Shown piece after piece: positions 33,728 to 46,589 of a DNA stretch of 64,000 nucleotides. Every line of letters starts with the position of its first letter. The first letter of the stretch is position 1. The DNA is taken from contig SKCR01007816.1 of the NCBI GenBank assembly GCA_019454045.1, forward strand, positions 124,001 through 188,000. The letters run 5' to 3'. The DNA is from Zanthoxylum bungeanum. Its lineage: Eukaryota > Streptophyta > Magnoliopsida > Sapindales > Rutaceae. The translations under genes were made by a program, and so were the position numbers. The notes under the pieces are model-generated. The model did no database searches. It was not told the DNA's origin and saw nothing but the letters and a program-made list of their open reading frames with translations.

Positions 33728-36690
33728 CAATTTTAAGCATGGAAATTTTAGGGTTCATGAGACTAAAATTTGGGGCTTTTATGTTTTGAGCATGATTTCT
33801 TCAAATTGATGATTTGAGCATGCTTAGATTATGTTAATTTAGAGTTGTGCATGATTAGATTTGAAATAAATTGATTGGATAAAAAATTAAAAAAATCTTA
33901 GCATGGCTGAATTCACTGTGCAATGGACTGCATGTTTTTTAATTTTTTTTAACATGAAATGATGTGTTTAAATGCATGTTTAAATGTTGATTGTTGGTTT
34001 GATCAGATTAGAATCAAAGTCAATAAAGTTTATGTTAAAATCAAAAAGCATGTTGAGCATGAAATGATGAATTTTGGATTCAATTTGTGTTGAGCATGAA
34101 ATGATGTGTTTTGGCTTCAATTTGTGTTGAGCATGAATTGAATAATTAATTAAGTTAATTGGTATTTTGGAAATATTGAGTTTAATTAATTAATCTTGGC
34201 TAATACACTTTAATTAAAATAATTGTGATATTTGGAATATTATAATTATGTTAATAAGCCTTTAATTATGAATTGGGCTAAAAGTGTGTATTTGGGCTTA
34301 ATGGGCTTGGTTTGACTAAGTTTGGTTTTGGACTTTTGGATTGGATCCAATTGGGCCCAAAACCAATTCCATAAGGTCCAAATACATCACTTGGCCCTTT
34401 AAAGAATTTAATTGGGCCTAATGGGCCTAAATTGATTTGTTGGCAATATGGTGATTCCTATTGGGCCTTGGCATTTTGGGTTTGATCCATTTTGGCCAAA
34501 GCCCATGCCTTAAGAATCAATTAAAAGCCCATTGGACTTTAATTGAATTGACATTGGATGTTAATGGGCCTTTAAGACCCATTAAGATTGGATTTGGAAT
34601 CCAAGTCTTTAAGGCAAATAAATAAGTGTAAATATTTAATTTGGAATTAAATTGGAATTAGTATTGAATACAAATAAATTGGATTTAAAGTTGTAGTTCA
34701 ATATAATTCAAGAATACTTACTTTGAGTATTTATTCTTAAACGAGTTTGACTCGCGCAAATCAAATCGTTGTTTGAACATTGGATGATCATTAATTCAAA
34801 GATTAATTAATTGGATTAGATTGATTGAATAACATGATTTGTATGAATACATGAATGTGTTGTGTGAATAATGTATATCGGATGGATATTAGAAGGGCAA
34901 GGGCAGTTTTGGAAATTATTGTAATAAGTTTAGAATTTATTAAATTGGACCTACGTGTCCAGCCTTTTATCTCCTCTCTCATTGTATTTCTCTTCTCACC
35001 TATTCCCCTCAATGTAAATGAGGTTTCTTTATTGTATTTTGTAATTGGGTAGAATTAGAATAGTTCTAGCCGGGGAGAGGAAAGGGAGTGATTTGTTCTA
35101 GGAACAATTTGTGAGATATCCATCCGCATATCATTATTAATTTATTTATTTATACGCGCTTTATTATGAGTTTAGAATGCATGTTTAAGGGTGTATGATG
35201 ATGAGACCTAATCAAAGATAATAAATTGGTTGTCAATTTGCACGCGAAAAACCCTCAAACAATATTAAGCGTTTGTCCTTCCGTTGAGTGATTCTTACTC
35301 AAGATCCAAAGTTGGCATTGGTTTGTTGGCCAAAGTCAAAACCTTTGTCAATTGCGGATGTGTTTGAATCATGAGAGTTTTTTTCTATATCGGTGTCTTG
35401 TCCAAGTTGGGATTTGTTGGCCAAAGTCAAGATCACTTCTTGTCCATCGACATTGATTACGAAGCTTTCCATGTCAATGGGTTCCACTTAACTGGGATCA
35501 TTAAGTTTGTTGTGCCAAAGCCAAGGCTTAGTTGATTCAGAGGAAAAAGGTTAGGAAAATATATTGGATATATTGGCATATATATTGTATATATGTTTCA
35601 GACTTGGATGTCCACCTACCGGATCTAGGAATTGGATGAGATCCAATTGATTTTAGAGATCTACCTAGTTAAGTATCATACAATTTGTTGGCCAAAGTCA
35701 AGATTGTGTGTTATTTAACGGAATCCTAGCCCACTAGGAAACAAAGTTTCCCGAGTACTCAACAGAGGGTTAGAGGCTCGCCAAAAAATAGTGGGAGGCA
35801 AGTATTAGATTTGCAATATTCGTTTAGTTACTTGCCACACGCGCTCAATCAAATATCATTCGTCAAATAAATTATATATTAGTTGGACTAATATTTATTG
35901 TTGTTTTAATTTAACAGTTGGACTGTATTCAAACTACTTCATTTATAATTGATTATATAATTAGATTATAGTAATCAATATATTTGGATTTTACCGATCA
36001 TTTATAATGATTATATAATTGGATTATAGTAATTAATTTATATTTGATTTTAACCAATAAAATTGTAATAAGTTATATAGTTAGACTATAGTAATCATTA
36101 CATTAGATTGTACCTGAAATCGTTGATTAAATAGTTGGACTATTAGAATCAAGATTAAATTGAAAGATTAATGTTTAAAACATTATCCTAGGGAAAATGT
36201 GTTTAAACAAACTTTAATTTTCAAATTGGGAATAAAATTTCAGGATGGTTCTGGAAACTAATAATTTACTTTATTTGATAAAATAACATATTAGGCCTAA
36301 GCCCAGAGTTAAGCAAATAGTAGAGCATGATCTTTGGAAGATTCATGTGATGATAACTTTAATCCTTAATCCATTATGCTTGCCATAATGACTCCTTAAT
36401 TTCTTAATAGGAAGTAAGGATTAGATCCTTAAAGTATGATAATGAAATTGAAGGATCTTCATAGATCTATTCTTAGATCTTAGAAGTATTGAATTGCAAT
36501 AAACAACTCTTGGAGAGTTAATGACTATTCTCAAGGAGACCAAAGTCAAAGTTTGCAATAAGGCAAGAAGCGCAAGACGCACCCTACTTCGATATTCTAG
36601 AAGGCCAAGGCTTGGCCAAAGACTTCTGGAATATGAAAAGGGCAAAGGCAAAATCATTATAATCTTCTAGGAAGATAAAGGACATATCCC
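33728..36690 (+). other. Internal 5' part of B, no intact gene
   Basis: The leader and most of gag should be here. The first 1.2 kb is rich in gggcctaatgggcc-type words. At 35320-35700 the motif ttgttggccaaagtcaa recurs three times plus one imperfect copy. From 35870 to 36150 an AT-rich block repeats short palindromes such as tagttggacta and ttataattggattata. The antisense frame shared with A is at 35299-35487. No gag capsid frame is recognised. Confidence 0.5.
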
Positions 36691-36698
36691 AAGATGTC

Positions 36699-36742
36699 TG
36701 CCTAACTTGTGGCAAATGGGGTCATTGAAGCATGACTGCCGT
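36699..36742 (+). pseudogene. Gag zinc knuckle of element B, frameshifted
   Basis: tgcctaacttgtggcaaatggggtcat gives CLTCGKWGH, then, with one base missing, KHDCR, so a CCHC knuckle (C-x2-C-x4-H-x4-C) with a 1-base deletion between the His and the last Cys. It marks the end of a Copia gag. Confidence 0.7.
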
Positions 36743-37464
36743 ATGGACAAAGCAGACATGAAGGAATAGAAGACATGACAAGGTTCTGACTTCAAATATA
36801 TTTGTCATAAATATGTTCACTACTAGTATTAAAATTGGATTTTAGATACTTAGTGTGATACATAAATATGCATTGATGTGCAGAATCTGCTGTGAGCAGG
36901 ATACTGACTTCAGATGAGATTAATCTGCGAATTGGAAACGGGACGACAGTCGCTTTTTCAACCGTAGATACCTAAGTTTAGGAACTACCATTTGGCTGTG
37001 TACTTAAATTAGGAAACTGATATAATGTAACTAGTTTGACTAGAAACATTATGTCTATATCGAGTATAACTCGTTGCGAGTGTGCCTTTATATTCTAGAA
37101 CACTAAAGTGTTTTATTATATAAAGATGATGTTGAGATAAACACATTAAATGTGAATAACAGTATTTATATTTTGAATATAAATAAATCTCAAACATATA
37201 ACATGACAAACAAGTAGCTCAAACTGATTTGATCAGATTAGACTTATTTGTGGCAGTGCTGTCTGTGACACATTAAACAAGACTCGTATATCCACACTTT
37301 TGAATAGTGGATACTAGGACGGATTTGATTCCATTCAAATGATGTCTACAAATCTAGTTTATTAGGTAAAGTACCTAAAACACCTTTACTTGGTAAAAGT
37401 GTAAGTTCCACCGATCTATTAGCCCTTGTTCATAGTGACGTAAGTGGGCCATGTCTAGCTAGGC

Positions 37465-37900
37465 TAGAGGTGGATATGAATATTTCGTGACCTTTACGGA
37501 TGTGGCATCGCGTTATGGTTGTGTTTCTTTTGAAGAACACAAATCGGAAACTTTTGGAGTTTCGACACGAAATAGACGAACAGATCGGATAAAGTATTAA
37601 AACATCACGGTTTGACCGTGATGAAAATACTTAAGCAATAAGTTTCTCAAATACTTGAAAAAGTATAGTATTCTTTCAATAAGGACTCCTCCCGGAACAG
37701 GTCAATTTGACGGTGTGTCCGAAAGGAGAAACCAAATTTTATTGGACATGATAAGGTTAATCATGAGTCGCTCTGAGCTACCATTTTCCTTCAAAGGATA
37801 AGCATTTAACAGCGCAATACTTATTTTGAATAAGGTTCCATGAAAATCTGTTTGATAGATTTCATATTAGATATGAACAGGAAAGAAACTAGGCTTTCTC
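37465..37900 (+). pseudogene. Decayed Copia integrase, element B
   Basis: RGGYEYFVTFTDVASRYG is open at 37465-37520, matching the first half of a Copia integrase core. The frame then breaks at tgaagaacacaaatcgg (37531-37547), a lesion shared with D but absent from A. Further on, LDMIRLIMSRSELPFSF near 37745-37795 matches the LLDMVRSMMS block. The region holding the second Asp and the Glu is unreadable. Confidence 0.65.
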
Positions 37901-38289
37901 ACTCCTGATGATTTGGGAATGCTAGGCATACGTTTGGATGATACCAAACTAGAACCCAAATTGGATAAGTGCCTAATGTAATTGGTTATCCTAAGGAAAC
38001 CAAAGTATAATACTTATATATCTCACTAGAGAACAATATAATTGTTGCTCACCATGCGGTTTTCCTAAGAGGAATACCGATATGCAGTGGTAAGTGGGAG
38101 GATAGTAAAACTCGATGAAAAATCGGAGTTATACTGTTCAAGGCACCAAGTCCTTAATGGAACACAAACAGTTCATCAATGATGAAACTATACCAGTAAT
38201 CTTCGAATACACAAGAACCGCGTAAGTCGGAGAGAGTCAGAAAACAACCTGGGTATGAGTTTCTGGTCTCACCTCATAAAAATGTCAAT

Positions 38290-38870
38290 CTTATTGGGGA
38301 AAACGAACTGACTACATATGAGGAAGTGATACAAGGTATCAACTCCCTATCATGGCAAAGTTCCATGAGTCTGAAATGGATTCCATGTATATCAACTATG
38401 TTTGGACACTAGTTGTTGTACCGCAAGGCATTGTGCCTATTGGTACTATATAAGTCTTCAAGGAAGACATACATGGATGGCAGCAAACCAACGTACTGAG
38501 CTAGGCTTTTAGCGGAAAGGTATTTTTATCAACATTGTGTTGATTACAACGAAATATTTTACATATTGCCATGTTAAATCCATTTGGATAATGCTTGCTG
38601 ATGCTGCATGTTTCATTTATGAAATATGGCAGCTGAACCAAAAAATTGCTTTCCTGAAAAGGAAACCTTTTGAAGGATGTTTACAACATCCTGGCGGTTT
38701 TTGTCGTACCAAAACTAGCAAACAAGGTTTGCAGGTTATTCGATCCATAGAGGGATTAAAGTAAGCATTATGTTCTTGGAACTAACATTTTGATGTAATC
38801 ATAATGGTGTATGACTTAATTCAAAATGAAATGATTCTTGTGTATATAAGAAGGTTAGTGGGAGCACACT
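38290..38870 (+). pseudogene. Decayed Copia reverse transcriptase, element B
   Basis: 38380-38440 reads VWTLVVVPQGIVPIGT; 38590-38640 reads IMLADAACFIYEIWQL, the counterpart of IRIMLAIAAHYDYEIWQMDV; 38725-38760 reads KQGLQVIRSIEGLK, and 38835-38860 VYKKVSG-like residues precede the lost YVDD. Stops interrupt all blocks, including one in the TYKARL block (tactgagctagg). Confidence 0.7.
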
Positions 38871-39344
38871 GACAATGATGTCCTAATTAATGATGATATG
38901 TCATTTCTTGGAAATGATGTTCCCATATTATGATCGGTGAAAGCTTGGCTTTCATTAAAATTCTCCGTAGAATTCTTGGGAGTAACAACCTTTATTCTAG
39001 GAATAAAGATCTATTGAGTTAGATCTAAAGGTTATTGACACTCTGCGAGAACTCGTACATTGAAAAATGTACGCAACCTTGTGTCTCATATGCTTTGAGC
39101 ATATGGATTCACAAACAGGTCAATCCAAGTGATAGTCACTGGATTGATATTAAGAACATCCGTTAGTATCTTAGAGAACTAAGGATGATGTCTTAATCTA
39201 TGGAGAAGGAGAATTGAAGTGACTGGGATCACAGCGGCAAGTTTCCTAACCGATAAAAACGACTTTAAGTCGCTAAACGGTACTATACAGTTTGAATAAC
39301 GGTACAATAAGCTGGAAATCTTCCAAGCAAGATGTTGTTACCGA

Positions 39345-39410
39345 ATAAACAACAAATGCGGGTTATTGCTGCTGCTGAGGCAGCAATAGAAGCCATTTGG
39401 GTCGACAATA
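39345..39410 (+). pseudogene. Decayed Copia RNase H remnant, element B
   Basis: QQMRVIAAAEAAIEAIWV is read here, the TEAEYIAASEAAKEAVWI block of Copia RNase H, about 280 bp before the polypurine tract. Confidence 0.6.
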
Positions 39411-39687
39411 AATCTAATTAGATTAGATATAGTTCTGTTAGCAGCTGAGCTAGGCGTCAGCACAAGCTAAAGAATTAATGGTCTCATCAACGATCCAAAT
39501 ATATACTTCGACTATTCATCTGATTCGTTCAGATCATACATCCTGGCGATGTGATGATCGAATAAATTACATCAGACGATAATCATACAAATCCGCTGGC
39601 GAAAATCTTTCCTCAGCAGTTTGAGCGAACCGTACATAGTTCGGGTGTAAGACACTCGAGTGACTGGCTATAGGCCAAGTGGGAGAT

Positions 39688-41676
39688 TGTTGGACAGTTA
39701 TGACCCATAGCGTCACTATTTGTACAGATCATGGTGTTGTTGTACAAATTAACTATGTGACAAGGAGATTGCACTCTTATCATTTGTGATTAGATCACCT
39801 AGATGTATAAATGATAGGAGGTCCCTATGATTAGTTCCTGGATTGAGATGATATGAGACAGTATCAGTCCTCGAAGGATTAATCATTAAATATCCCTAGT
39901 CATAGTATTATCGAGATTGGACATCGATAATGCGGAATAGACTAGTATTATACTTGTGCGCGTTATGTGAGATCATAACGGCATAGCTCTCATATATTTG
40001 GGTATAGGATACTCATGAAAGTGTGATAGGAGGTTTTGTTTTACCGATGGTATGGAAAACAGCTTCGCTCTGGATAGACCCCTCGGAATTCCATTGGTAG
40101 TATGACTATGTGTCTATGGAAGTCCGAAATCAGGGTAGGTGTATTTGGTCTTAACCTGAGACTTGCATCGCTAATACTTGTGACAATCGGTATGCTTTAG
40201 TTTTGGTCGTCCAGGGCTTTAACAGGTTCTGTGTACGCCTCTGCTGGGTATATCGAGAATCGTAGTGTATTGGGTGTGATGTCAAGACGGAAGTATCACT
40301 CCAGTCATAGAGGAGATGATGTCACGTAGGATACGGTACTAGTGCTCTTAAGTACTGCAGTCATCGGGATATTATGTCTAGGTCATGTATGTCTGATTAT
40401 AGAGACTAGTTACCAGACATCCGACATGTGCTTCGTACGGGGCAGACACATTCCAGCCCCAGGCCTAGCACGTGACATTCGATACTGGATCGCAATACGC
40501 AATACTGCGTATACTACGCCTGACATAGATTATATATTCCAGTAAGAATATTTCTGGAGAATTGGGTGGGCACGGTGTTTTGCTAGAAGCCAACCATGTC
40601 TTTTAAATCGATAAGCACGTGGTACGAGGTACGCACGTATTCGGATAATTCGATGACCGTATTTACTGCCAACATATCCAGGGATCTCTTGGGTCGCTTC
40701 CCAAAGATTCACCGATGACAGTTGATTTAAATTAGAATTAATCTGGGATTAATTAAGAGAGAGAATTAATCTGGGATTAATTAAGAGAAAGAAAATTAAT
40801 CTGGGATTAATTGAGGTATTATTTAATCTGGGATTAAATGTGTTCGGAAGAGAGAGAGCGCGATTAATTTGGAATTAATCGGTAAAATAAATTTAATGGT
40901 TAAATTTGATTTTTCTATTTAATGTATTCATATGGGCTAAAATTAATATATTGGATATATTAATATGAATTGGATTTCGTTACGAAATTAAAGTCGGACT
41001 TTAATACGAACGAACGAATTAATTTAGAATTAATTCGTAAACGAAGTTCGTAATATATTTGCGAGGCATCGTTATTTAATTAAATTAGATTTAATTATTT
41101 AGTGACGGAAGTTCGTTTAATCGGATTAAACGGAACCGAGCCGCGGCAAATGTTCGTAGAGACATTTTGAGTTTTGAATTCAAAATGGTGGGGCCCACTT
41201 CACACATGTCACACATGTGAAGTGGTGGTTGGAAAGTGGTTGGCATTTATGCCAAAACCACTTACTTTCCAACCACTTGGTTTAGGTGAAACCAAATTAC
41301 CCCAACTACATGGTTTTGGGTAAAAGGGTAAAACCCTTTAACAAAACCAAAAAGCCTTCTCTCTCTCTTCACTCTACACACTTGTAACACATTTTTGAAA
41401 ATTAAAACCCTAATAATCTCTACAATGGGCGTGAGCCTCTTCCTCCATTCTCTTTGATTTTGTTGCAAAATCAACAAAGCTAGCACTTGGAGAAATCAAC
41501 TAAGGTGATAGGGAAACTACTTCAAGAGTTGGAATCATCACTTAAAGCTTGGATCTTGGAGATCTCTTCTCAAAATTTTAAAGCTCAAATCCATTCATTG
41601 TAAGTATATTCCGCAACTTATTTTGAATTTATGAACACTTTTTATTGCTTATTAGATCCTTGGCATGTTCTAGGAA
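39688..41676 (+). repeat. 3' LTR of Copia element B, end truncated
   Basis: Matches 31718-33713 closely (about four mismatches by eye in the first 300 bp) and carries the same palindrome repeats at 40736-40838. The match stops at taggaa (41676); the terminal cactaaca is missing and gag sequence of H follows. Confidence 0.9.
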
Positions 41677-43200
41677 AGGTGGAGGTGGAGGTGGAGTGAA
41701 TCTTTCTCGATCTTTTTCCTTTGCTTCTTTTTCCTCCATCTGTGGAACTATTTCACTGCTTTATTTTGGAACTTCCTCAGTGGATACTTTGACCTCAACA
41801 TCTTTGTTGATTTCGGTACCGCTTTTCAAAGTAATGGCTTGATATTGCTCATTCCCTCTGTTTCTTGGATTTGGTTCTGTGTTGCTAGGAAGATTACCTG
41901 GCGGTCTGTAACTTTGAGCATTGACCAGTTGTCCTATTTGATTCTCTAGTGCTTTAATAGAAGCTGAATGGCTTTGATTCAATGCTACTTGATTTTGAAC
42001 CAAAGATGCTAAGGCATCGTATTATGCTTCTTGCTTTTTCAACTGGGCCAGTACTTCTGTTATTCCTAGTTCTTTTTCATACTCATGGCCTTTGTTTTTC
42101 TGTTTGAATCCTGGTGGTGGATTGTTCTTTTACCCTGAATTGTTGTTCCATGAAAAATTTGGATGATTCCTCCACCATGGGTTGTAAGTGTTGGAATATG
42201 GATTGTTTCTCTGTCTGTTGAAATTGTTGACATAATTCACCGTCTCTTCATTTTGGTGGTATGATTCTGTCTCTAGTGCTCCTCCATATGGTGAACTTGT
42301 AGATCCAATATTACTTTATGTGCAAAGAGTTTCCATGAATTTGCATATTTGATCCAGCTTGGCATTCACTATTGTTTTGGCTCTAACTTTATAGATTCCT
42401 ATGATTCGTTGAATCATGCTCCTTTCGGTTGGCCACAAAGAATTATTGTTGGCCATTTCTTCAATTAGGTCCCAAGCTTGATCTTCTCTTTTTGCCATTA
42501 AAGCTCCTCCAGTAGCAGCATCAATTGTGGTTCTCATTAATCCAGAAAGTCCATTGTAGAAGGTTTGGACTTGTAGCCACTTTGCAATCTCATGGTGAGG
42601 ACATTTTCTGAGAAAGTCCTTGTATCTTTCCCAAGCTTCGCAGAGGGATTCTGAGTCATGTTGTACAAATGATGTAATGTCATTCCTCAGCTTTGCAGTT
42701 TTGGCTGGTGGAAAGTATTTTGCAAGGAATTTGGTGGCTATAATGTTCCAAGTTGTGATGGAATCTGCTGGTAGTGAATGTAGCCAAGCTTTAGCTATGT
42801 CTTTCAAGGAATATGGGAAAACACGCAGTTTCATTGCTTCTTTAGCTGCTCGGTTGTAATTGAAAGTGTCGCAAACTTCCAGGAAGTTACTGATGTGGGC
42901 ATTAGGATCTTCAGTTGTATTTCCCCCAAACTGAACTGACTGCCGTATCATCTGAATGTATGTTTTGATGTCACACGCATTTGCTGGTAAGGGAGGAAGT
43001 ACAATGCATGAAATGAAGCCGTCAACCACCGGAATAGTTCTGTCTCGAATGGGAATTAGTGGTACAACCTCCAAAGGTTCAGGTTCCATATTGATCAGTG
43101 CTTCTTGGCCTTCACGCCTTTCCCTTCTCAACTGTCTGATGGTTCTTTCAATTTTTGGGTCAAGCGGTCAGATTTCAAAGCTTCTGGTTCGTCTCATGTA
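41677..43200 (-). pseudogene. Gag of element H
   Basis: The main frame 43131-42316 holds the Retrotrans_gag capsid domain: DPNAHISNFLEVCDTF, then YSLKDIAKAWLHSLPADSI, KFLAKYFPPAKTAKLRNDI, and ESLCEAWERYKDFLRKCPHH. The likely start is ATG 43198 (MRRTRSFEI), followed by a TGA after nine codons. Downstream 42315-41677 continues in mixed frames with NYVNNFNRQRNNPYSN, WWRNHPNFSW, IKALENQIGQLVNAQS and a run of Pro codons next to element B. At least four stops. Gag would form the particle that packages the RNA. Confidence 0.85.
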
Positions 43201-43306
43201 GTGTCTGAGAACCTAAAACAAAACAAAAACAAAAATAATAAGTAAAAAGAAATTAGATACAAGTAATGGTATCTAACCCCAAAACTAATAGTAAAAGATA
43301 AATAAG

Positions 43307-43324
43307 TCCCCGGCAACGGCGCCA
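43307..43324 (-). other. Primer-binding site of H, tRNA-Asp type
   Basis: tccccggcaacggcgcca on the plus strand, six bases inside the LTR edge at 43331, as in element X (11281-11298). It is complementary to the 3' end of tRNA-Asp on the minus strand. Confidence 0.88.
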
Positions 43325-43330
43325 AAAACT

Positions 43331-44244
43331 TGACCGGCGTGATCACACATGTATAACGAAAGCACACATATCGTTCAAGTAGTATAAAATGTATCGATCC
43401 CACGAGGACATAATACCTAAGCTATTAATTTATGAAGCCAAATATTTACAAATATCTAATAGATTGGTTATATGATTGGATGGTGATTTTAAACTAAAAT
43501 AAGTAAATAAAATAGCGCGGAAGTGAATTAAAGGTAAAATCAATATTTTTAAACTATTTAGGGTTGTTAATCCTTCCAATATCTTTTAAAGATGAAGTGG
43601 TTATCTCATGTTTGTGCAATATATCGGTTTATTAACCTGGAACATGAAATTATGCAAAAGCCTTTGTTGATGGCCAGATGCAAATACCTTGTATAACCCA
43701 ATTAATCATATGTCTATGTTAACCAAGTTACCTGAATTCATTAAGATTAAGTTCTAATTGTGGCAACCCCCGCCCGACAGGTATATGTCTATCCTGGAAG
43801 GAAATCTATTAAGGGGTATGTAATCTTTAAGGGAGATCGTGGGCTATTAAGTCTAAGGCTGAAACCTAAAATTCATTTGCCAAGTTTATTTTAAGTTTAC
43901 CTCATCAATCTTATTAATAGCCAGTTAATAAGAAGAATTAAGCTTAAGACTTAATAAATAAACTTTTATATTACCCAAACTATAAAATAACCCCTTATAA
44001 ACCGGTGATATTGGAATTCATCACAACCCCAGATAACGGGTTTAGTTACGACACATATCTAAGGCTAGTAAAAGCTTAAATAAAGTAAATGACATAAAGT
44101 AAATGTTGTAAATTAAAAACGTAAATAAAACAATAAAGAAAATACTGGGGTTAGAAAATCCACTTTTATTACATCTATTTTACATATCTCATTTATTATA
44201 ATATATTAACTTTGCATGACATTACCAACCGACCATAAAAGCGG
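43331..44244 (-). repeat. 5' LTR of H, inner part
   Basis: The U5-side half of the LTR, cut at 44244 in the middle of the ccaaccgaccataaaggcgg repeats by element C. It continues at 53615. Together the two parts make about 1887 bp. Confidence 0.9.
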
Positions 44245-46295
44245 TGTAGGACACAGAAATCGGCGACGCTGTTCTAGGCTCGTGGCCCGGTCGGGAGTAC
44301 GGAGTAGCCCGCGGGGGACTAAACCGGAGAAATAAAATGGAGTCGCCACCCAGTGTGAACTGGGAAAATGATTTAAGGCCGCACTCACCCCTCGCAAGGG
44401 AAGACCTCAAACCGTTGGGTTCGGAATGGTCCCTTACGTATGCCCCTTGTAATGAACGGATTTGTGCAATAATCTAACCAAGTCTACGCAACATACATTC
44501 CCAAGAGTAATCTACATCCAAGTTCACATGCAGGAAAATAAAACCTATATCTATGTTTGCATATATAAAAGTAAGTCGTCATAACGACAAACACACAATA
44601 ATATCATGAACATATTGAATTATCAAACGCGAAAATAAATAAAAACCTAAACATAAGCATAAATTAAATTCCTAATGCGAAGGAAATAACTAATCATGCT
44701 TGGAAATAACCAACTAAATCATGCATAAAAGAAGATAACATATTAAACGACTAAATCATGCATAAAAGAAAATAACATACTAAACGACTAAATCATTAAT
44801 AAACATAAGATTGGATGAAACGAAATATATGTGTCTCTCAAGTGGTACGTGGAGTTGTTTCCCAAGTACAGACCACACTACCGTCTATTCGGATTCGTCT
44901 ACGGAATTTATGTCTGGGTTTCCATCCGATATACCACAAGAGATAACACATATTTCATTCATCTCATGGCCACAACATTCATGAATCCACAATATACATG
45001 CGAAGAAACAATAATAAATAAAAAAGAATAGGAATAAATAAAAAGGTGCCCTCAGTTCTAACCTCTTAAGTCGTCTCTTGGAAGTGCGTTACGCGGTTGT
45101 CGGAAGGGTTGGTGCTCCGAAACTTTTCCGATTTACTGGTTCGTTGTCTTCCTTCACTGTCTCACTGTTTTAGGCTGTTGTTTGCTCACTGTTTCTGTGG
45201 TATTTGGGCTGTGTTTCGGGGCAGAATTTTCAGTTTACTGGGTGTTTTAGGGCTGCGGTCTTTTACTCTTTACTGGGCAGTTTTTGGACAGTTTTTTGCG
45301 GTGGTTTATGACAGTTTTACTGGGCAGATTTTTTGTGGTAATAGGGCAGTTTTACTGGGAAGGTTTTCGGTGGTTCAAGTGCAGTGCATGGGCTAATTTT
45401 CGGTGGTTAAGATGTAGTTTTCAGGGGCTATTTTTCTGTGGTTAAAGTGCAGTTTTGGGGCTGGTGTTGCGGTAGTTTGGAGGGATTTTCTGGGTAGTTT
45501 ATGCGTGAATGTGAGGGGATTTCCTAGGCAGTTTATGCGTGAATGTGGGGGGACATTCTGGTTGTGTTTTGTGTGAATGTGCAAGGGTTGTGTGGAGGTT
45601 GTTTGTTACGGCAATGGAGGAGGGTTTTGAGAGGCTTATTCACGGCAATGGGGGACTGTTTTTCTATGCTTTGGGCGTGAGTGCTAGGGGTCCAAAGAGT
45701 TGGGTTTATGCTTCTTTTTATAGGCAAGGGTTGGGGTTGTCCTTATGGGAATAGGGAATGAATATTGTGTAATTATGAGGGATATTTAGTTTGTGTATCA
45801 TAAGGAAATGATCTCTTCAATTTAGGAAGGTAATTTGATTTGATTTTATTTGATTTTATTTTATTTAGTTTAGGAATGTGATTTAATTTAATTAGGAAGG
45901 TGATTGATGAGATTTAATTTGAATCTTTTAATTTGGGAAGGTGATTTGGTTTGATTTCAACATGTGTTTAATGTGTGGATTTGTTATTTTGGAAGGCTTT
46001 GGGCGTGAATTAGGGGGTTTGGGCGTGTGGTTGGTCCTTTTGGTGGGCTTGGTGTGTGGTTTGGTAGTGTATGGGCTTGGTGTGTGGCTTGCGGGGTTTT
46101 GGGTCAAGGATAAGTTTTAAAACAGAGGCCTAATGAGCAAACCCGAAGCTAAGCAAATGAATTAAATCCAACAAGGTATTGATTTCTGACTTTTCCTTTC
46201 CGACGACCGTTTCCCGCGACTTCCACAACTTAAAGAGTAGTGCCTCCGTACGAGGCTCATCATCGGGACTTATATGCAAAAATGTAGTGCCTACA
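44245..46295 (-). repeat. 3' LTR of element C
   Basis: 2051 bp; plus-strand ends tgtaggacacag and gtgcctaca. Inside are two near-tandem copies of an aaatcatgcataaaaga..aataacata unit (44723-44795), a G/T-rich block with repeated gcagttttactggg words (45240-45560) and ttgattttattt repeats (45836-45900). Confidence 0.88.
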
Positions 46296-46309
46296 GTCGC
46301 CCCCACTTT
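46296..46309 (-). other. Polypurine tract of element C
   Basis: On the minus strand aaagtgggggcgac abuts the 3' LTR. A tgggggcgac-type tract is usual for the Tat/Ogre lineage. Confidence 0.85.
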
Positions 46310-46589
46310 GATGGGACTTGTGCAGTGTGTGACAATGACAATCCTATCAAAGTTATGCAATGCATTTTTACTTACCTGGCTCGCCAGCTGCCACTTAACT
46401 TGCTTGTTGCTTCGAACTGAGTTGATATTATGGTGAGGTGCTTTGACCCCGAGGTTCATCCCTGCAAGACGATGCGATCTCTAGGAATCACTACCGAACT
46501 GAGCTGATGTGGTAGCGAGGTGCTTCAACCCCTGGGCTTTATTCCCGAACCACCGAATGTGGGCTTTATTCCTGAATTGTGCTGATGAT

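Larger units (their letters stand above)
31718..41676 (+). mobile_element. Copia element B, inserted between gag and protease of H
   Basis: Plus-strand sibling of A and D. 5' LTR 31718-33713, primer site atggtatcaagagc (33714-33727), internal region, polypurine tract gccaagtgggagat (39674-39687), 3' LTR 39688-41676. The 3' LTR lacks its last eight bases (cactaaca in the 5' copy) and no target duplication is found. The host frame also lacks the conserved stretch between the poly-Pro of gag and the IPFAEAL block. A deletion at the right junction thus removed the LTR end and host bases. The LTRs are near identical, so B is young, but its coding region is ruined. Confidence 0.88.

Noticed and set aside
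43197..43403. Hydrophobic 69-codon frame at the LTR/leader border of H (similar ones at 13704-13886 and 10852-11376 start)
   Set aside because: Crosses the LTR end and the primer-binding site; it is leader sequence shared by the Athila elements, not a gene.
45097..45754. Open frames of 60-99 codons on both strands in the C LTR
   Set aside because: G/T-rich low-complexity LTR sequence; the same frames reappear shifted in the other LTR (52426-53072).
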